NCBI GenBank assembly: GCA_045594445.1
Contig: JAZNYL010000100.1
Span: 1 to 16,459 of the forward strand
Length of the DNA stretch: 16,459 bases
Direction of reading: 5' to 3'
Source: SVQP01 sp045594445
GTDB lineage: Bacteria; Bacillota; Clostridia; Oscillospirales; CAG-272
The notes below the pieces were generated by a model. The model was not told where the DNA came from. It was given only the letters and a program-made list of their open reading frames with translations, and did not search any database. A program made the position numbers and the translations under genes. Below, one piece after another: positions 1 to 6,850 of this stretch (position 1 is the first letter of the stretch; each line of letters starts with the position of its first letter).

Positions 1-24
1 GGACAACCCATTCACGAAAGTTTT

Positions 25-150
25 CGTCCGCCTTTTTCAAAAGGCGGCGCAGGTCGAGGGCGCGAAGCCCTCGTCGCCTCCGCAGAGGCGAAACCCCTTC
101 TCGCCGTTTTTTTGGTTCTTTTTTTGCGGCTACTTGCACAAAAAAAGAAC
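25..150. repeat. Cluster of extragenic hairpins at left edge
   Basis: Four inverted repeats sit in a row with no convincing gene. CCGCCTTTT (28-36) pairs with AAAAGGCGG (39-47). GAGGGC (56-61) pairs with GCCCTC (67-72). CGCCTC (75-80) pairs with GAGGCG (85-90). GTTCTTTTTTT (115-125) pairs perfectly with AAAAAAAGAAC (140-150). The pattern of successive GC-rich hairpins followed by an A/T-tract hairpin resembles dispersed extragenic repeats of Clostridia. I see no transposase and no coding signal. The last hairpin could act as a terminator on either strand, but no gene visibly ends here. Confidence 0.6.
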
Positions 151-186
151 GAAAACGATTTTCTCACACAATACCCCAACAGCCTT

Positions 187-254
187 GGGGCGGATTTCAT
201 ATCCGCCCCTTTCGCATACCCAAATTCGCGGTCGATTCGTGAATCGCCCCTACG
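187..254. repeat. Two-hairpin palindromic element, degenerate copy
   Basis: Hairpin 1 is GGGGCGGAT (187-195) with ATCCGCCCC (201-209). Hairpin 2 is CGATTC (233-238) with GAATCG (241-246), and it is followed directly by CCCCTACG (247-254). The order of GGGG-stem1-CCCC, spacer, stem2-CCCCTACG matches the elements at 12223-12272 and 15924-15971, but the arm sequences differ and the central spacer is longer (about 23 bases). The usual left GTA is replaced here by CTT. I treat it as a diverged member of the same family. Confidence 0.6.
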
Positions 255-281
255 TTCGCACCGAAATGAAATCCCTCACAC

Positions 282-315
282 AAAAAACCCGACAGATTAC
301 TCTGTCGAGTTTTTT
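282..315 (-). terminator. Bidirectional intrinsic terminator after the GH78 gene
   Basis: The stem CGACAGA (290-296) / TCTGTCG (301-307) has a TTAC loop. It is flanked by AAAAAA (282-287) and TTTTTT (310-315), so a U-tract follows the hairpin on either strand. It lies 15 bases past the stop codon of the minus-strand glycosidase gene. Its stem shares the sequence CCGACAGA/TCTGTCGG with the hairpin at 16008-16037. Confidence 0.8.
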
Positions 316-330
316 ATGTACTTGACTAAC

Positions 331-2028
331 TCATCTGAGAATGAAAATGCCCTTGGGTGCCTGGATATCGACAACCTGCTTGCCCTCTGCATCCTTGGTG
401 ACCTTGATGTAGATCTCGCCCTTGGGGGTGGGGTACGTGCCCTCTACCCAATCGAGGTATGCAAGCTCGGGCTTGATCTCGTAGGTATTGGGAGAGATGG
501 AGCGAACGCCCATGACGTAAGAGGACAGATAGGGGCAAGGACCGGAAGCCCAGCCGTGGCAGAGCGAATGACGGAACTTGACGTAGCAGTATGCGCCGTA
601 GTCGCCGTGAATGTCGATCTTGCCCTCGGGCACGATCTCGTCAATTCTGCCTGCATTTTCCATCCAGGAAAGGTGGAAATCCTCCCAGAAGGTGGTAGCA
701 CCCATGTCCAGCATACCGCCCCAGTATTGCTTGATATCGTCCAGTGCGCCTGCAAAATCGCCTGCCAGCGCCTTTGCCTTGAGGATATAGTAGCCAAAGA
801 AGGTGGAATAGCCGTGTCCGCCACCGGGAGCGATCATGGTGTCGTTGGTCTCCTTGGGATCAGCCAGGCCTGCCAGTACCAGCAGCGCTGCTGCCTGCTT
901 GGAGCCGCAAGGATCCGGCACGTGCTTTCTCATGCGTACTGCCGCCATAGCGCACTTTTCCGCCAAAGCCACGTCGCCCAGCGTGTAAAGCAGCGAGGTG
1001 CCCTTGTCAAGCGCGATCTTGAGAAGGCCCTGCAGACCTGCATGGATCGCACCGGGATTGTCGTTGTTGGGCCAGTCCATAAATCTGTTCTCGGGCATGT
1101 GCTCCACGCCGTCCTCGTCCACGCAATCGGCCAGCACGTTCATCAGATCGTGAATGTATTCTCTCTGCTGGGACAGATAGACCGTGTCGCCCACGGTTCT
1201 GTACCAGTCGTGCTGAATGATCAGCCACCACATGGAATAAGACGAAATGCCGTTCATCCAGGTGCCCACGGGAGTCTCGTCGCGAACGACGTCCAAGGAT
1301 CTGGGCACGATATCGGTATAGCCGAAGGTGGTCAGAATGGTCTTGACCTCGGTGTGCATGTCACCGATCCAGACCAGTCTGTCACGCTTGATACCGTCCC
1401 ACAAGTATTCCTGCATGTTCAGATGCGCAGTATATGCAGCGGTATCCCAGATCTGATTGAGACGCTCGTCCGAGCACTTGAACGTGCCCTTATATTCGAG
1501 ATCCATATAGTGGAATACGCCCTGAATGGCCTTGAAGGTAATGAACGCGTCCTCATCCAACAGCTCTACGTACAAAAAACGGTAGCCGGTCTCGTTGGTC
1601 TCGATGCCCGAATACATACCAAGGCTGTAAACGCTGTCGCGGATCGCGTGATCGTTGGTGGTGTTCTTCTCTCCAAGGGGCGTCAGCGCCTCCATGACAC
1701 TCTCACCAAAGCGGACTGCAACTCGGACAGCACCGTTGTGTCCGGGGCCTTTTGTCATCCAGGTGTGGAAGCGTGCAGAGCCTGCAAATTCAATGCCGAA
1801 GTCCACCAAAATCGCTGCGTGGGGCTTGCCGGGCTCGTTGCGCAGCGTGCAGTTATCCTGACCGACCACCAGCGTGATCTGATTGCTCTTTTCCTCCAAG
1901 AGATTCTCCGCGCCTGTGACGTTACCCTGCGTCCAAACAACTCTCTTGGGAGCCAGATATCTTCTGGTACGGGGGTCAACGTTTTCCCCTGCCAGTGCCG
2001 TAAACTTATCAATTACTCTCTTTGCCAT
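331..2028 (-). CDS. GH78-type alpha-L-rhamnosidase-like glycoside hydrolase
   Basis: This 565-residue protein lacks a signal peptide and is probably cytoplasmic. The N-terminal part contains DFGIEFAG (about 76-83), typical of the beta-sandwich of bacterial rhamnosidases. The centre resembles the (alpha/alpha)6 barrel of GH78, with the signature DGIKRDRLVWIGD (211-223) and a later FWEDF (447-451) whose Glu is a candidate general base. GH78 enzymes invert-hydrolyse terminal alpha-L-rhamnose from plant or microbial glycans. Many family members are 900 residues or more, so this is a short form. In the signature, Asp216 stands where many members carry the general-acid Glu. I chose ATG at 2028, because AAAGG lies 9 bases upstream. 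The in-frame GTG at 2037 overlaps that ribosome site. The exact substrate is unproven. Confidence 0.8.
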   Translation of the reverse strand: MAKRVIDKFTALAGENVDPRTRRYLAPKRVVWTQGNVTGAENLLEEKSNQITLVVGQDNCTLRNEPGKPHAAILVDFGIEFAGSARFHTWMTKGPGHNGAVRVAVRFGESVMEALTPLGEKNTTNDHAIRDSVYSLGMYSGIETNETGYRFLYVELLDEDAFITFKAIQGVFHYMDLEYKGTFKCSDERLNQIWDTAAYTAHLNMQEYLWDGIKRDRLVWIGDMHTEVKTILTTFGYTDIVPRSLDVVRDETPVGTWMNGISSYSMWWLIIQHDWYRTVGDTVYLSQQREYIHDLMNVLADCVDEDGVEHMPENRFMDWPNNDNPGAIHAGLQGLLKIALDKGTSLLYTLGDVALAEKCAMAAVRMRKHVPDPCGSKQAAALLVLAGLADPKETNDTMIAPGGGHGYSTFFGYYILKAKALAGDFAGALDDIKQYWGGMLDMGATTFWEDFHLSWMENAGRIDEIVPEGKIDIHGDYGAYCYVKFRHSLCHGWASGPCPYLSSYVMGVRSISPNTYEIKPELAYLDWVEGTYPTPKGEIYIKVTKDAEGKQVVDIQAPKGIFILR

Positions 2029-2072
2029 TTTGAACACCCTTTCTGTTCTCGGTTTATGGTATTTGCATTTTG

Positions 2073-2117
2073 ATTATACCATAGACGCGAGGGAATTGCA
2101 ATAAGATTGCGCAATTC
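2073..2117 (-). promoter_or_regulatory. Promoter of the GH78 gene with overlapping inverted repeat
   Basis: On the minus strand the -10 is TATAAT (2073-2078) and the -35 is TTGCAA (2096-2101), with a 17-base spacer. A perfect 7-base inverted repeat, GAATTGC (2093-2099) / GCAATTC (2111-2117), covers the -35. This position suits a repressor or activator site, as expected for an inducible sugar hydrolase. No regulator gene is adjacent. Confidence 0.65.
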
Positions 2118-2128
2118 TTGGAAACTTT

Positions 2129-3046
2129 TTAAGGCCATAGCGCGTCGTCCAGATAGCACGCGATGGAATTCTCCAGCCAATATGTATATTCCATGTCCGG
2201 CGCGAGCTTTTCCATGGATTTAAATCGCAGATACAGATCCTTGCCGTCCGACACGTCGTGCCAGATATCGGCAAACACAAAGTCAAATTCGCCCGCGGGA
2301 TAATGCTTTTCGGCAAAATCAAACGCGTCGGCATGGATGACCCTGATCTTTTCGCGGCACTCCATCTGCGGCAGCAGATTTTGCTCAAACAGCGCAATTG
2401 CGTCCGCGCTCAGATCCACCACGGTAACCGACTCAACCTCGGGCTTGCGCGCCGCCATGTACGCAAAGTAGCCAAGCCCCAGCCCAAAGGTCAGCACGCG
2501 GCCGTGCGCGCGATCCAGCGCGGGCTTGGTGGTCACGGTCTCGTTGGGCATCAGCGTCATCCATTCCCTGCCGTTTTCCAAAACGCCCGGAAACTTGAAT
2601 TCACGCATGAAAAAGCCGATTTGCGGGATCATGCGATTGTCGCGCGTGACCAAAAAATCGTTGCAGACAAAGGCTTCACAAGGCGCAAGGCTCATCTGTC
2701 TGTATTCCCACTTGCCGCTCTTACCGGGCTTGATTTTGATATTCTGATAATACGCGTCGTTCTCAAAATCCGCGGGGTCGAGCTCATGGATCATGGGCAC
2801 GAAGTAATGGCGGAACAGATCGCGGTCGCGCCCCGAGCTGTCAAGGCCGCATACGGCTGCCAGGCACTCGGCATAAGCGTACGCGCGGCTGACGCCGCAT
2901 TCGCGCGCGATCTCGTCCACCGTGCCCGCGTCCAGCGAATCGGCCGCAATATTGAGCACAAGGCTCATCATACGCACCACGCCGTCGTTATAGGTGCGTA
3001 TTGTGTCGGGCTTCAGCCCCGAAATTTGCTTGATCGGTGTTTCCAT
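2129..3046 (-). CDS. Class I SAM-dependent methyltransferase, spermidine-synthase-like fold
   Basis: This protein has 305 residues. The C-terminal half carries a Rossmann methyltransferase core: motif I TFGLGLGYFAY (186-196), the acidic ribose-binding residue in VVDLS (Asp211), HADAFD (238-243), and FVFADIW (256-262). The N-terminal ~170 residues are a separate, unrecognised domain. Residues 43-60 (VDEIARECGVSRAYAYAE) read like a helix-turn-helix, but this could be a chance resemblance. The start at 3046 is supported by AGAGAGG a few bases upstream. The gene has its own promoter (3077-3105) and ends about 100 bases before the GH78 start, whose promoter lies between them. Substrate unknown: the family includes polyamine synthases and small-molecule or RNA methyltransferases, and the putative active-site motif ADIW does not decide. 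Confidence 0.7.
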   Translation of the reverse strand: METPIKQISGLKPDTIRTYNDGVVRMMSLVLNIAADSLDAGTVDEIARECGVSRAYAYAECLAAVCGLDSSGRDRDLFRHYFVPMIHELDPADFENDAYYQNIKIKPGKSGKWEYRQMSLAPCEAFVCNDFLVTRDNRMIPQIGFFMREFKFPGVLENGREWMTLMPNETVTTKPALDRAHGRVLTFGLGLGYFAYMAARKPEVESVTVVDLSADAIALFEQNLLPQMECREKIRVIHADAFDFAEKHYPAGEFDFVFADIWHDVSDGKDLYLRFKSMEKLAPDMEYTYWLENSIACYLDDALWP

Positions 3047-3076
3047 GTATCAAACCTCTCTTTTCTTCATGCCTTG

Positions 3077-3105
3077 ATTATACCATATTTTGCCTTGCGC
3101 GTCAA
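3077..3105 (-). promoter_or_regulatory. Sigma-A-type promoter of the methyltransferase gene
   Basis: On the minus strand TTGACG (3100-3105) and TATAAT (3077-3082) are separated by 17 bases, 30 bases upstream of the ATG. It is arranged back to back with the plus-strand promoter at 3121-3149, only 15 bases away. Confidence 0.8.
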
Positions 3106-3120
3106 CCGGAAATCCCCGAC

Positions 3121-3149
3121 TTGACAAACTGCACGCGATTTGATACAAT
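3121..3149 (+). promoter_or_regulatory. Sigma-A-type promoter of the DUF2752 gene
   Basis: TTGACA (3121-3126), a 17-base spacer, then TACAAT (3144-3149). The gene start follows at 3179 with AAGGAGGG (3166-3173) as the ribosome binding site. Confidence 0.8.
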
Positions 3150-3178
3150 GAGCATATCAAAAGAAAAGGAGGGCACGT

Positions 3179-3565
3179 ATGAAACGATTTTTCTCGCAAA
3201 AATGGGTGCGCTTGACGCTGACGCACGTGCTGCTTGTCGGCAGCATCACCGCCATTCTGACCGCCCTCTCGCTCTTATTCGGGCATGCCTGTCCGACCTA
3301 TCTGATTTTTGGCATCTGCTGCCCCTTTTGCGGCATGACGCGCGCACACCTTTCTGCGCTGCAGCTGGATTTTGCGTCCGCCCTTGCCTATCATCCCGTC
3401 TTTTTTACGGGGCTTCCCTTTTTGTGGGTGCTGGTGCATCAGCATCTGTTTCAAAAAAAATGGCAACGGGTGCTTTGGTGGATTTTGGTCTGCTTGCTTG
3501 GTGCTATGCTCGGCGTGACCTATATCGTCCGCGTCTGCACGCTCGGCTTTGACTTTTTTGCATAG
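3179..3565 (+). CDS. DUF2752 family small membrane protein
   Basis: This protein has 128 residues. The hallmark CPFCGMTRA (48-56), followed by a Leu-rich stretch and YHP (71-73), is the signature of the DUF2752 family (CPxCGxTRA), whose function is not known to me. Hydrophobic segments at about 12-34, 68-88 and 98-118 suggest three membrane spans, with the Cys motif near the membrane surface. The paired cysteines could bind metal or be redox active; this is inference. A strong AAGGAGGG site and a consensus promoter suggest good expression as a single gene. A separate promoter precedes the next gene. Length is normal for the family. Confidence 0.8.
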   Translation: MKRFFSQKWVRLTLTHVLLVGSITAILTALSLLFGHACPTYLIFGICCPFCGMTRAHLSALQLDFASALAYHPVFFTGLPFLWVLVHQHLFQKKWQRVLWWILVCLLGAMLGVTYIVRVCTLGFDFFA

Positions 3566-3601
3566 CCAAACCGAATTGCACGTATTCCAACCCGCGTAAT
3601 A

Positions 3602-3630
3602 TTGACAAACGCGATGGGGTGGGCTATAAT
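3602..3630 (+). promoter_or_regulatory. Sigma-A-type promoter of the transporter-CotH operon
   Basis: TTGACA (3602-3607), a 17-base spacer and TATAAT (3625-3630): a full consensus match. It reads into the transporter start at 3665 and, through the 12-base gap, into the CotH lipoprotein gene. Confidence 0.85.
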
Positions 3631-3664
3631 TGTAATGTAATTTTCCTTTTTGTCAGGAGCTGTC

Positions 3665-4999
3665 ATGCAACATAAAAAAACGACTATGGGTCAGGTCTTC
3701 AACTTCAAGGATCCCGACGCACGCACGCGTTGTCTGCTACTTTTATCCGTCGCGATGGAGGCGGTGATCAACTACATCACCACCGGTATTTTCTGGACCG
3801 AATTTCTGCGCGGCTATCACATGGAGCCCGAAGAGATCGGCATCTTAGCCTTCTCTCCCTTTATAGCAGGTCTTTTCGTCATTTTTGCGCCGGCTCTGCT
3901 GACGCACTTCAAAAAGCGTCGCTTTGTGCTCGGCTTTTGTAAGCTCATGTACTACGTCTGCAGCATCTTTGCGCTGACGCTGCTGCCACGCTTTGTCACC
4001 AACGCTACCGTGCTGATCATTTACATGTCGGTGCTGCAATTCATTGCGTACATATTCAACATCATCGCAGTTTCGGGATATGCCGCATGGCACGTCAAGT
4101 TTTTGCCCGAGAGCATTCGCGCGCATTACATGACCTTCAATCAGTTCGCCGCTGCACTGCTCCCCGGCATTCTGGTTTTGGTCGCAGCCGTGTTTGCCGA
4201 CCGCCTTGCCGCCATGCCTGCCGATCAGCTGAAATTTTTGGAGTACGTGCGCCATTTCGGCTTTATCCTCGGTGTCGTAGACGTCATTCTGCTCTCGCTG
4301 CCCCGCGAGGTGGACTACCCCGTGATCCGCACGCCCAAATTCCGTGACATCATCACCATTCCCCTCTCCAACAAGAAATACATGCTTTGCATGGTGGTCG
4401 TGTTTGCATGGCAGTTCTCGCTTTACTGCCACAACACATTTTTGCAGGTCTATCTGATGGACACCATCGGCATCACCTACTTCCTTTATTGCTTTATCAT
4501 CTTCGTCTATCCCTTCTTCTTCCCCTTCTCCATGAAATTCTGGCAAAAGCGCATTCAAAAAACCTCCTGGCTGCGCGCGCTTGCCTTTGCTTTGATGATT
4601 GAATCCCCCTTGCAGCTGCTTTACGCGCTCATCCGTCCGGACCTTGCGCCCTGGCTGCTTGTAACCATGCTGCTGGTCATTCGTCTGCCGCAGCATTTTG
4701 CGGGCGTGGGACGCAACTCTATCGTGGCCAATATGCAATATATCAACATGCCCGAGGCCAACCGTACCTGCTATACCTCGTTTTATCAGATCGTGTTCAA
4801 CATAGGCGCGGCTACAGGACTGCTGTTTGGTACCGTATTCGTCGCCCTTTCCAAAAATTTCGCTCTCCCCCTGTTTGGATACACCTACGAGGGCGGTATC
4901 CCCTGGCTGATCGCGCTTTCGGGCATCATTCAGCTGGGCATCGTGGCATACATTCTGCTCATGGGCAAACGCCTTGAGCCCGATCCCGAATCCATATAA
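3665..4999 (+). CDS. Major facilitator superfamily-type transporter
   Basis: This 444-residue polytopic protein has roughly 11-12 hydrophobic segments spread along the chain (for example about 20-40, 55-75, 110-135, 155-175, 245-265, 275-300, 380-400, 415-435), consistent with an MFS-like secondary transporter in the cytoplasmic membrane. The basic motif HFKKRR after the second span resembles the MFS loop 2-3 region. Residues 151-157 (ESIRAHY) and the NRTCYTSFYQ segment near 350 are typical of MFS-like proteins of Clostridia, many of which have no assigned substrate. I chose ATG 3665, preceded by AGGAG at 3655-3659. The longer frame beginning with TTG at 3650 would include the ribosome site. 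It is co-transcribed with the CotH lipoprotein 12 bases downstream. Confidence 0.7.
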   Translation: MQHKKTTMGQVFNFKDPDARTRCLLLLSVAMEAVINYITTGIFWTEFLRGYHMEPEEIGILAFSPFIAGLFVIFAPALLTHFKKRRFVLGFCKLMYYVCSIFALTLLPRFVTNATVLIIYMSVLQFIAYIFNIIAVSGYAAWHVKFLPESIRAHYMTFNQFAAALLPGILVLVAAVFADRLAAMPADQLKFLEYVRHFGFILGVVDVILLSLPREVDYPVIRTPKFRDIITIPLSNKKYMLCMVVVFAWQFSLYCHNTFLQVYLMDTIGITYFLYCFIIFVYPFFFPFSMKFWQKRIQKTSWLRALAFALMIESPLQLLYALIRPDLAPWLLVTMLLVIRLPQHFAGVGRNSIVANMQYINMPEANRTCYTSFYQIVFNIGAATGLLFGTVFVALSKNFALPLFGYTYEGGIPWLIALSGIIQLGIVAYILLMGKRLEPDPESI

Positions 5000-5011
5000 G
5001 AAAGGATTTTT

Positions 5012-6586
5012 ATGAAAAAAAGATGGCTTTGCCTCGGTCTTTTGCTTTGCCTTATGCTGGGTGCGTGCAACGACGTATCCACACCGCAGGAACAAACGAC
5101 CGACAGCACTACCGAAACACAAATCGAGACTGAAGTCGAAACCGAGACTGAAGTCGAAATCGAGACTGAAGTCGAAACCGAGACCGAACCCGACGACGGA
5201 CGCACGGTGGTCGAAATCATCTGCCCGATCAAGGATGCTGTGATCTTTTCGGGCGGCGAGGTCGTGCAGGACGTGACGGACGCTGATTTTGTACCCGTAT
5301 CGTTCCGGGTCAAGCGCGGCTACGTGTACACGGGCTACGAAATCGACGGTCAGGTATATGAGGGCAACGAAATTTCACTAGCCAACGTGACAAAAGATAC
5401 CAAGGTCAATCTCCTGCTTGACTACGTCACGCGCGAGCTGCCCATTTTACACATTGACACAAGCGACGCGCCGATTGAAAACAAATTTGACTACGTGGAC
5501 ATGCGCGCAGATCTTGTCAACACAGAGGACGAGTTCCACAACGTAGGCGGCGGCATCCGACTGCGCGGTAACTCCACGCAGGGCTATGACAAAAAGCCTT
5601 ATCGCATCAAATTCAATCAAAAGGTTTCGCTTTTCGGGCTGGAAAAGGCAAAGAGCTGGGTGCTGCTTGCCGAATATCTTGATCCCTCCTGCATGCACAA
5701 TACCACCGCATTTTATCTTGGCGCGGCATCCGATGCGCTGGCATTCACACCCACGCCGCATCACGTCAACCTCTACCTCAACGGTGAATATATGGGGCTT
5801 TACACGCTTTGCGAGCAGGTGCAGGAAAACGAGGGGCGCATGGATATAGAACAAACCATTACCCCCGACATGACCAACCTTGACCAGTTCAATTTCTACG
5901 TTTGCTTAGACGAGGGCGTACAGCATGACCCCTCGGCAATCGAAGGCGAGGACTATTTCTACGTGGCGTGGTGTAACAGCTATTTCACGCTCAAATATCC
6001 GCAAAAGCAGGATTTTTGCTCGGACGAGCAGTTTTATTCCTTCTTTTCGCAGTTAGAAAATCACTATAACAAGATTCTGGAAGCATGCGATGACGGCAAC
6101 ACCAAAAAGCTGAAGCACTATTTGGACGTAGACTCGCTGATCGATTACATGATCATTGACCAGATCATGGGCGAGCGCGACCACATCTGGAAATCCTTCT
6201 ACACCTATCAGATCGCGGGCGAAAAGCTGGCGTTCGGTCCGATCTGGGATTACGATTACAGCCTGTACGTGCCCTGGACCGGTGCGCCCAACGAATATTA
6301 TCACGTGGACAGCACGATTGAATATTCCAACGATTTCTTCCGCGGTGTATCCCGCTCGGATGAGCTTTACGCCATGCTTTGCGAGCGATATCAGACCTAC
6401 TATTCCGAGGTGCTGGGCGATTGCATCGTTTACGTACAGAGCTACAAGGGCGAGATCGACCAATCTCTTGCGCTCAACGATCAGCTTTGGTACTCGGACA
6501 AGGATGATATTACCGAGCAAAACTACCGATTCCTCTTGGATTTTTTGAAAAACAGACGCAAGGTGCTGGATCGGGAGTGGCAATAA
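5012..6586 (+). CDS. CotH-domain lipoprotein (putative extracytoplasmic protein kinase)
   Basis: This protein has 524 residues. MKKRWLCLGLLLCLMLGAC is a lipoprotein signal with lipobox LGAC and Cys19 as the lipid anchor. A Glu/Thr/Val-rich linker (36-60) encoded by a DNA tandem repeat follows. Residues 64-140 look like a small beta-rich domain. The CotH domain spans about 143-515: RLRGNST (183-189), KKPYRIKF (194-201), NGEYMGLY (257-264), and the metal/nucleotide-site-like GPIWDYDYS (409-417). CotH proteins were named from Bacillus spore coats, where CotH is an atypical Ser kinase. In Clostridia many lipoprotein or secreted homologues exist outside sporulation. The predicted location is the outer face of the membrane. 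The ribosome site AAAGGA lies 5 bases before ATG. Kinase activity here is inferred from family only. Confidence 0.8.
   Translation: MKKRWLCLGLLLCLMLGACNDVSTPQEQTTDSTTETQIETEVETETEVEIETEVETETEPDDGRTVVEIICPIKDAVIFSGGEVVQDVTDADFVPVSFRVKRGYVYTGYEIDGQVYEGNEISLANVTKDTKVNLLLDYVTRELPILHIDTSDAPIENKFDYVDMRADLVNTEDEFHNVGGGIRLRGNSTQGYDKKPYRIKFNQKVSLFGLEKAKSWVLLAEYLDPSCMHNTTAFYLGAASDALAFTPTPHHVNLYLNGEYMGLYTLCEQVQENEGRMDIEQTITPDMTNLDQFNFYVCLDEGVQHDPSAIEGEDYFYVAWCNSYFTLKYPQKQDFCSDEQFYSFFSQLENHYNKILEACDDGNTKKLKHYLDVDSLIDYMIIDQIMGERDHIWKSFYTYQIAGEKLAFGPIWDYDYSLYVPWTGAPNEYYHVDSTIEYSNDFFRGVSRSDELYAMLCERYQTYYSEVLGDCIVYVQSYKGEIDQSLALNDQLWYSDKDDITEQNYRFLLDFLKNRRKVLDREWQ
5125..5188 (+). repeat. In-frame 18-bp tandem repeat in the CotH linker
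   Basis: Three units of CGAGACTGAAGTCGAAAY (5125-5142, 5143-5160, 5161-5178) differ only in the last base, and a partial unit follows (5179-5188). Because 18 is divisible by 3, unit gain or loss would change only linker length. The encoded hexads are Glu/Thr/Val-rich and strongly acidic, a likely flexible spacer between the lipid anchor and the folded domains. Confidence 0.85.
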
Positions 6587-6601
6587 TCTCTCACACACCT
6601 C

Positions 6602-6630
6602 TTGACAAATGCAAAATTGCATGTTATACT
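6602..6630 (+). promoter_or_regulatory. Sigma-A-type promoter with inverted repeat in the spacer
   Basis: TTGACA (6602-6607), a 17-base spacer, TATACT (6625-6630). The spacer contains ATGCAA-AA-TTGCAT (6609-6622), a 6-base inverted repeat placed where a repressor could block RNA polymerase. It drives the 33-codon ORF and possibly, through terminator read-through, the methyltransferase-GNAT-kinase genes, which show no promoter of their own. Confidence 0.75.
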
Positions 6631-6659
6631 GAGCAAAATACAAAAAAGGAGCTATGACA

Positions 6660-6761
6660 ATGTTCGGATTCACAACCGTTCTGAATACCGAGAACGTGCG
6701 CGGCATGTACCCCATGTACTGGGATACCGTCGGGCTTGTGTTGTCATACCCATTTTTGTGA
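6660..6761 (+). pseudogene. 33-codon ORF, possible remnant of a VOC/glyoxalase-like gene
   Basis: ATG 6660 lies 8 bases after AGGAG (6647-6651), downstream of a good promoter, so the ORF should be translated. A second ATG at 6654 is too close to the ribosome site. The peptide MFGFTTVLNTENVRGMYPMY continues with WDTVGLVLSYPFL. The pattern NTENV-x7-Y-x-DTVGL-x4-YP resembles the first beta-alpha-beta unit of vicinal-oxygen-chelate (glyoxalase/bleomycin-resistance) proteins, which run about 110-140 residues. The ORF stops at TGA 6759, and a terminator follows at 6797, as if the rest of the gene was deleted. Alternatives are a genuine small protein or a leader peptide for the downstream genes. Composition shows no run of a single amino acid that would point to classical attenuation. 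Confidence 0.45.
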
Positions 6762-6796
6762 TAGCGAAATTGTAAGGCTATCAATATCAGGTTTGG

Positions 6797-6838
6797 CGGT
6801 GCAAGTCGGGTGGAGAGATTTGCACCGTTTTTGTTTTT
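6797..6838 (+). terminator. Intrinsic terminator upstream of the methyltransferase operon
   Basis: CGGTGCAA (6797-6804) pairs with TTGCACCG (6820-6827), leaving a 15-base loop, and is followed by TTTTTGTTTTT (6828-6838). A smaller hairpin, GATAGC / GCTATC (6760-6782), precedes it. The methyltransferase ATG is only 12 bases beyond the U-tract, so the terminator may act as a leaky gate for the operon. Confidence 0.75.
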
Positions 6839-6850
6839 GGGGGTTAATAA

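Noticed and set aside
12..200. A 62-codon minus-strand frame over the left repeats
   Set aside because: It reads through tandem hairpins and poly-T runs, has no ribosome site, and such frames are common artefacts of these repeats.
187..254. Possible CRISPR repeats because of several similar palindromes in the window
   Set aside because: The copies are thousands of bases apart, have no regular spacers and no cas genes are present.
112..2073. A 653-codon open frame on the plus strand opposite the glycosidase gene
   Set aside because: It is the antisense shadow of the GH78 gene; composition shows no domain and it runs through the hairpin repeats and terminator.
3845..5122. A 425-codon minus-strand frame opposite the transporter
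   Set aside because: Antisense of a hydrophobic membrane protein, which yields a spurious hydrophilic frame rich in His/Asp/Gln.
6797..6830. GGGTGGA...ACCG resembling a T-box antiterminator signature
   Set aside because: No stem I with specifier loop is visible in the short leader, the motif is in the terminator loop, and downstream genes are not linked to aminoacylation or amino acid supply.
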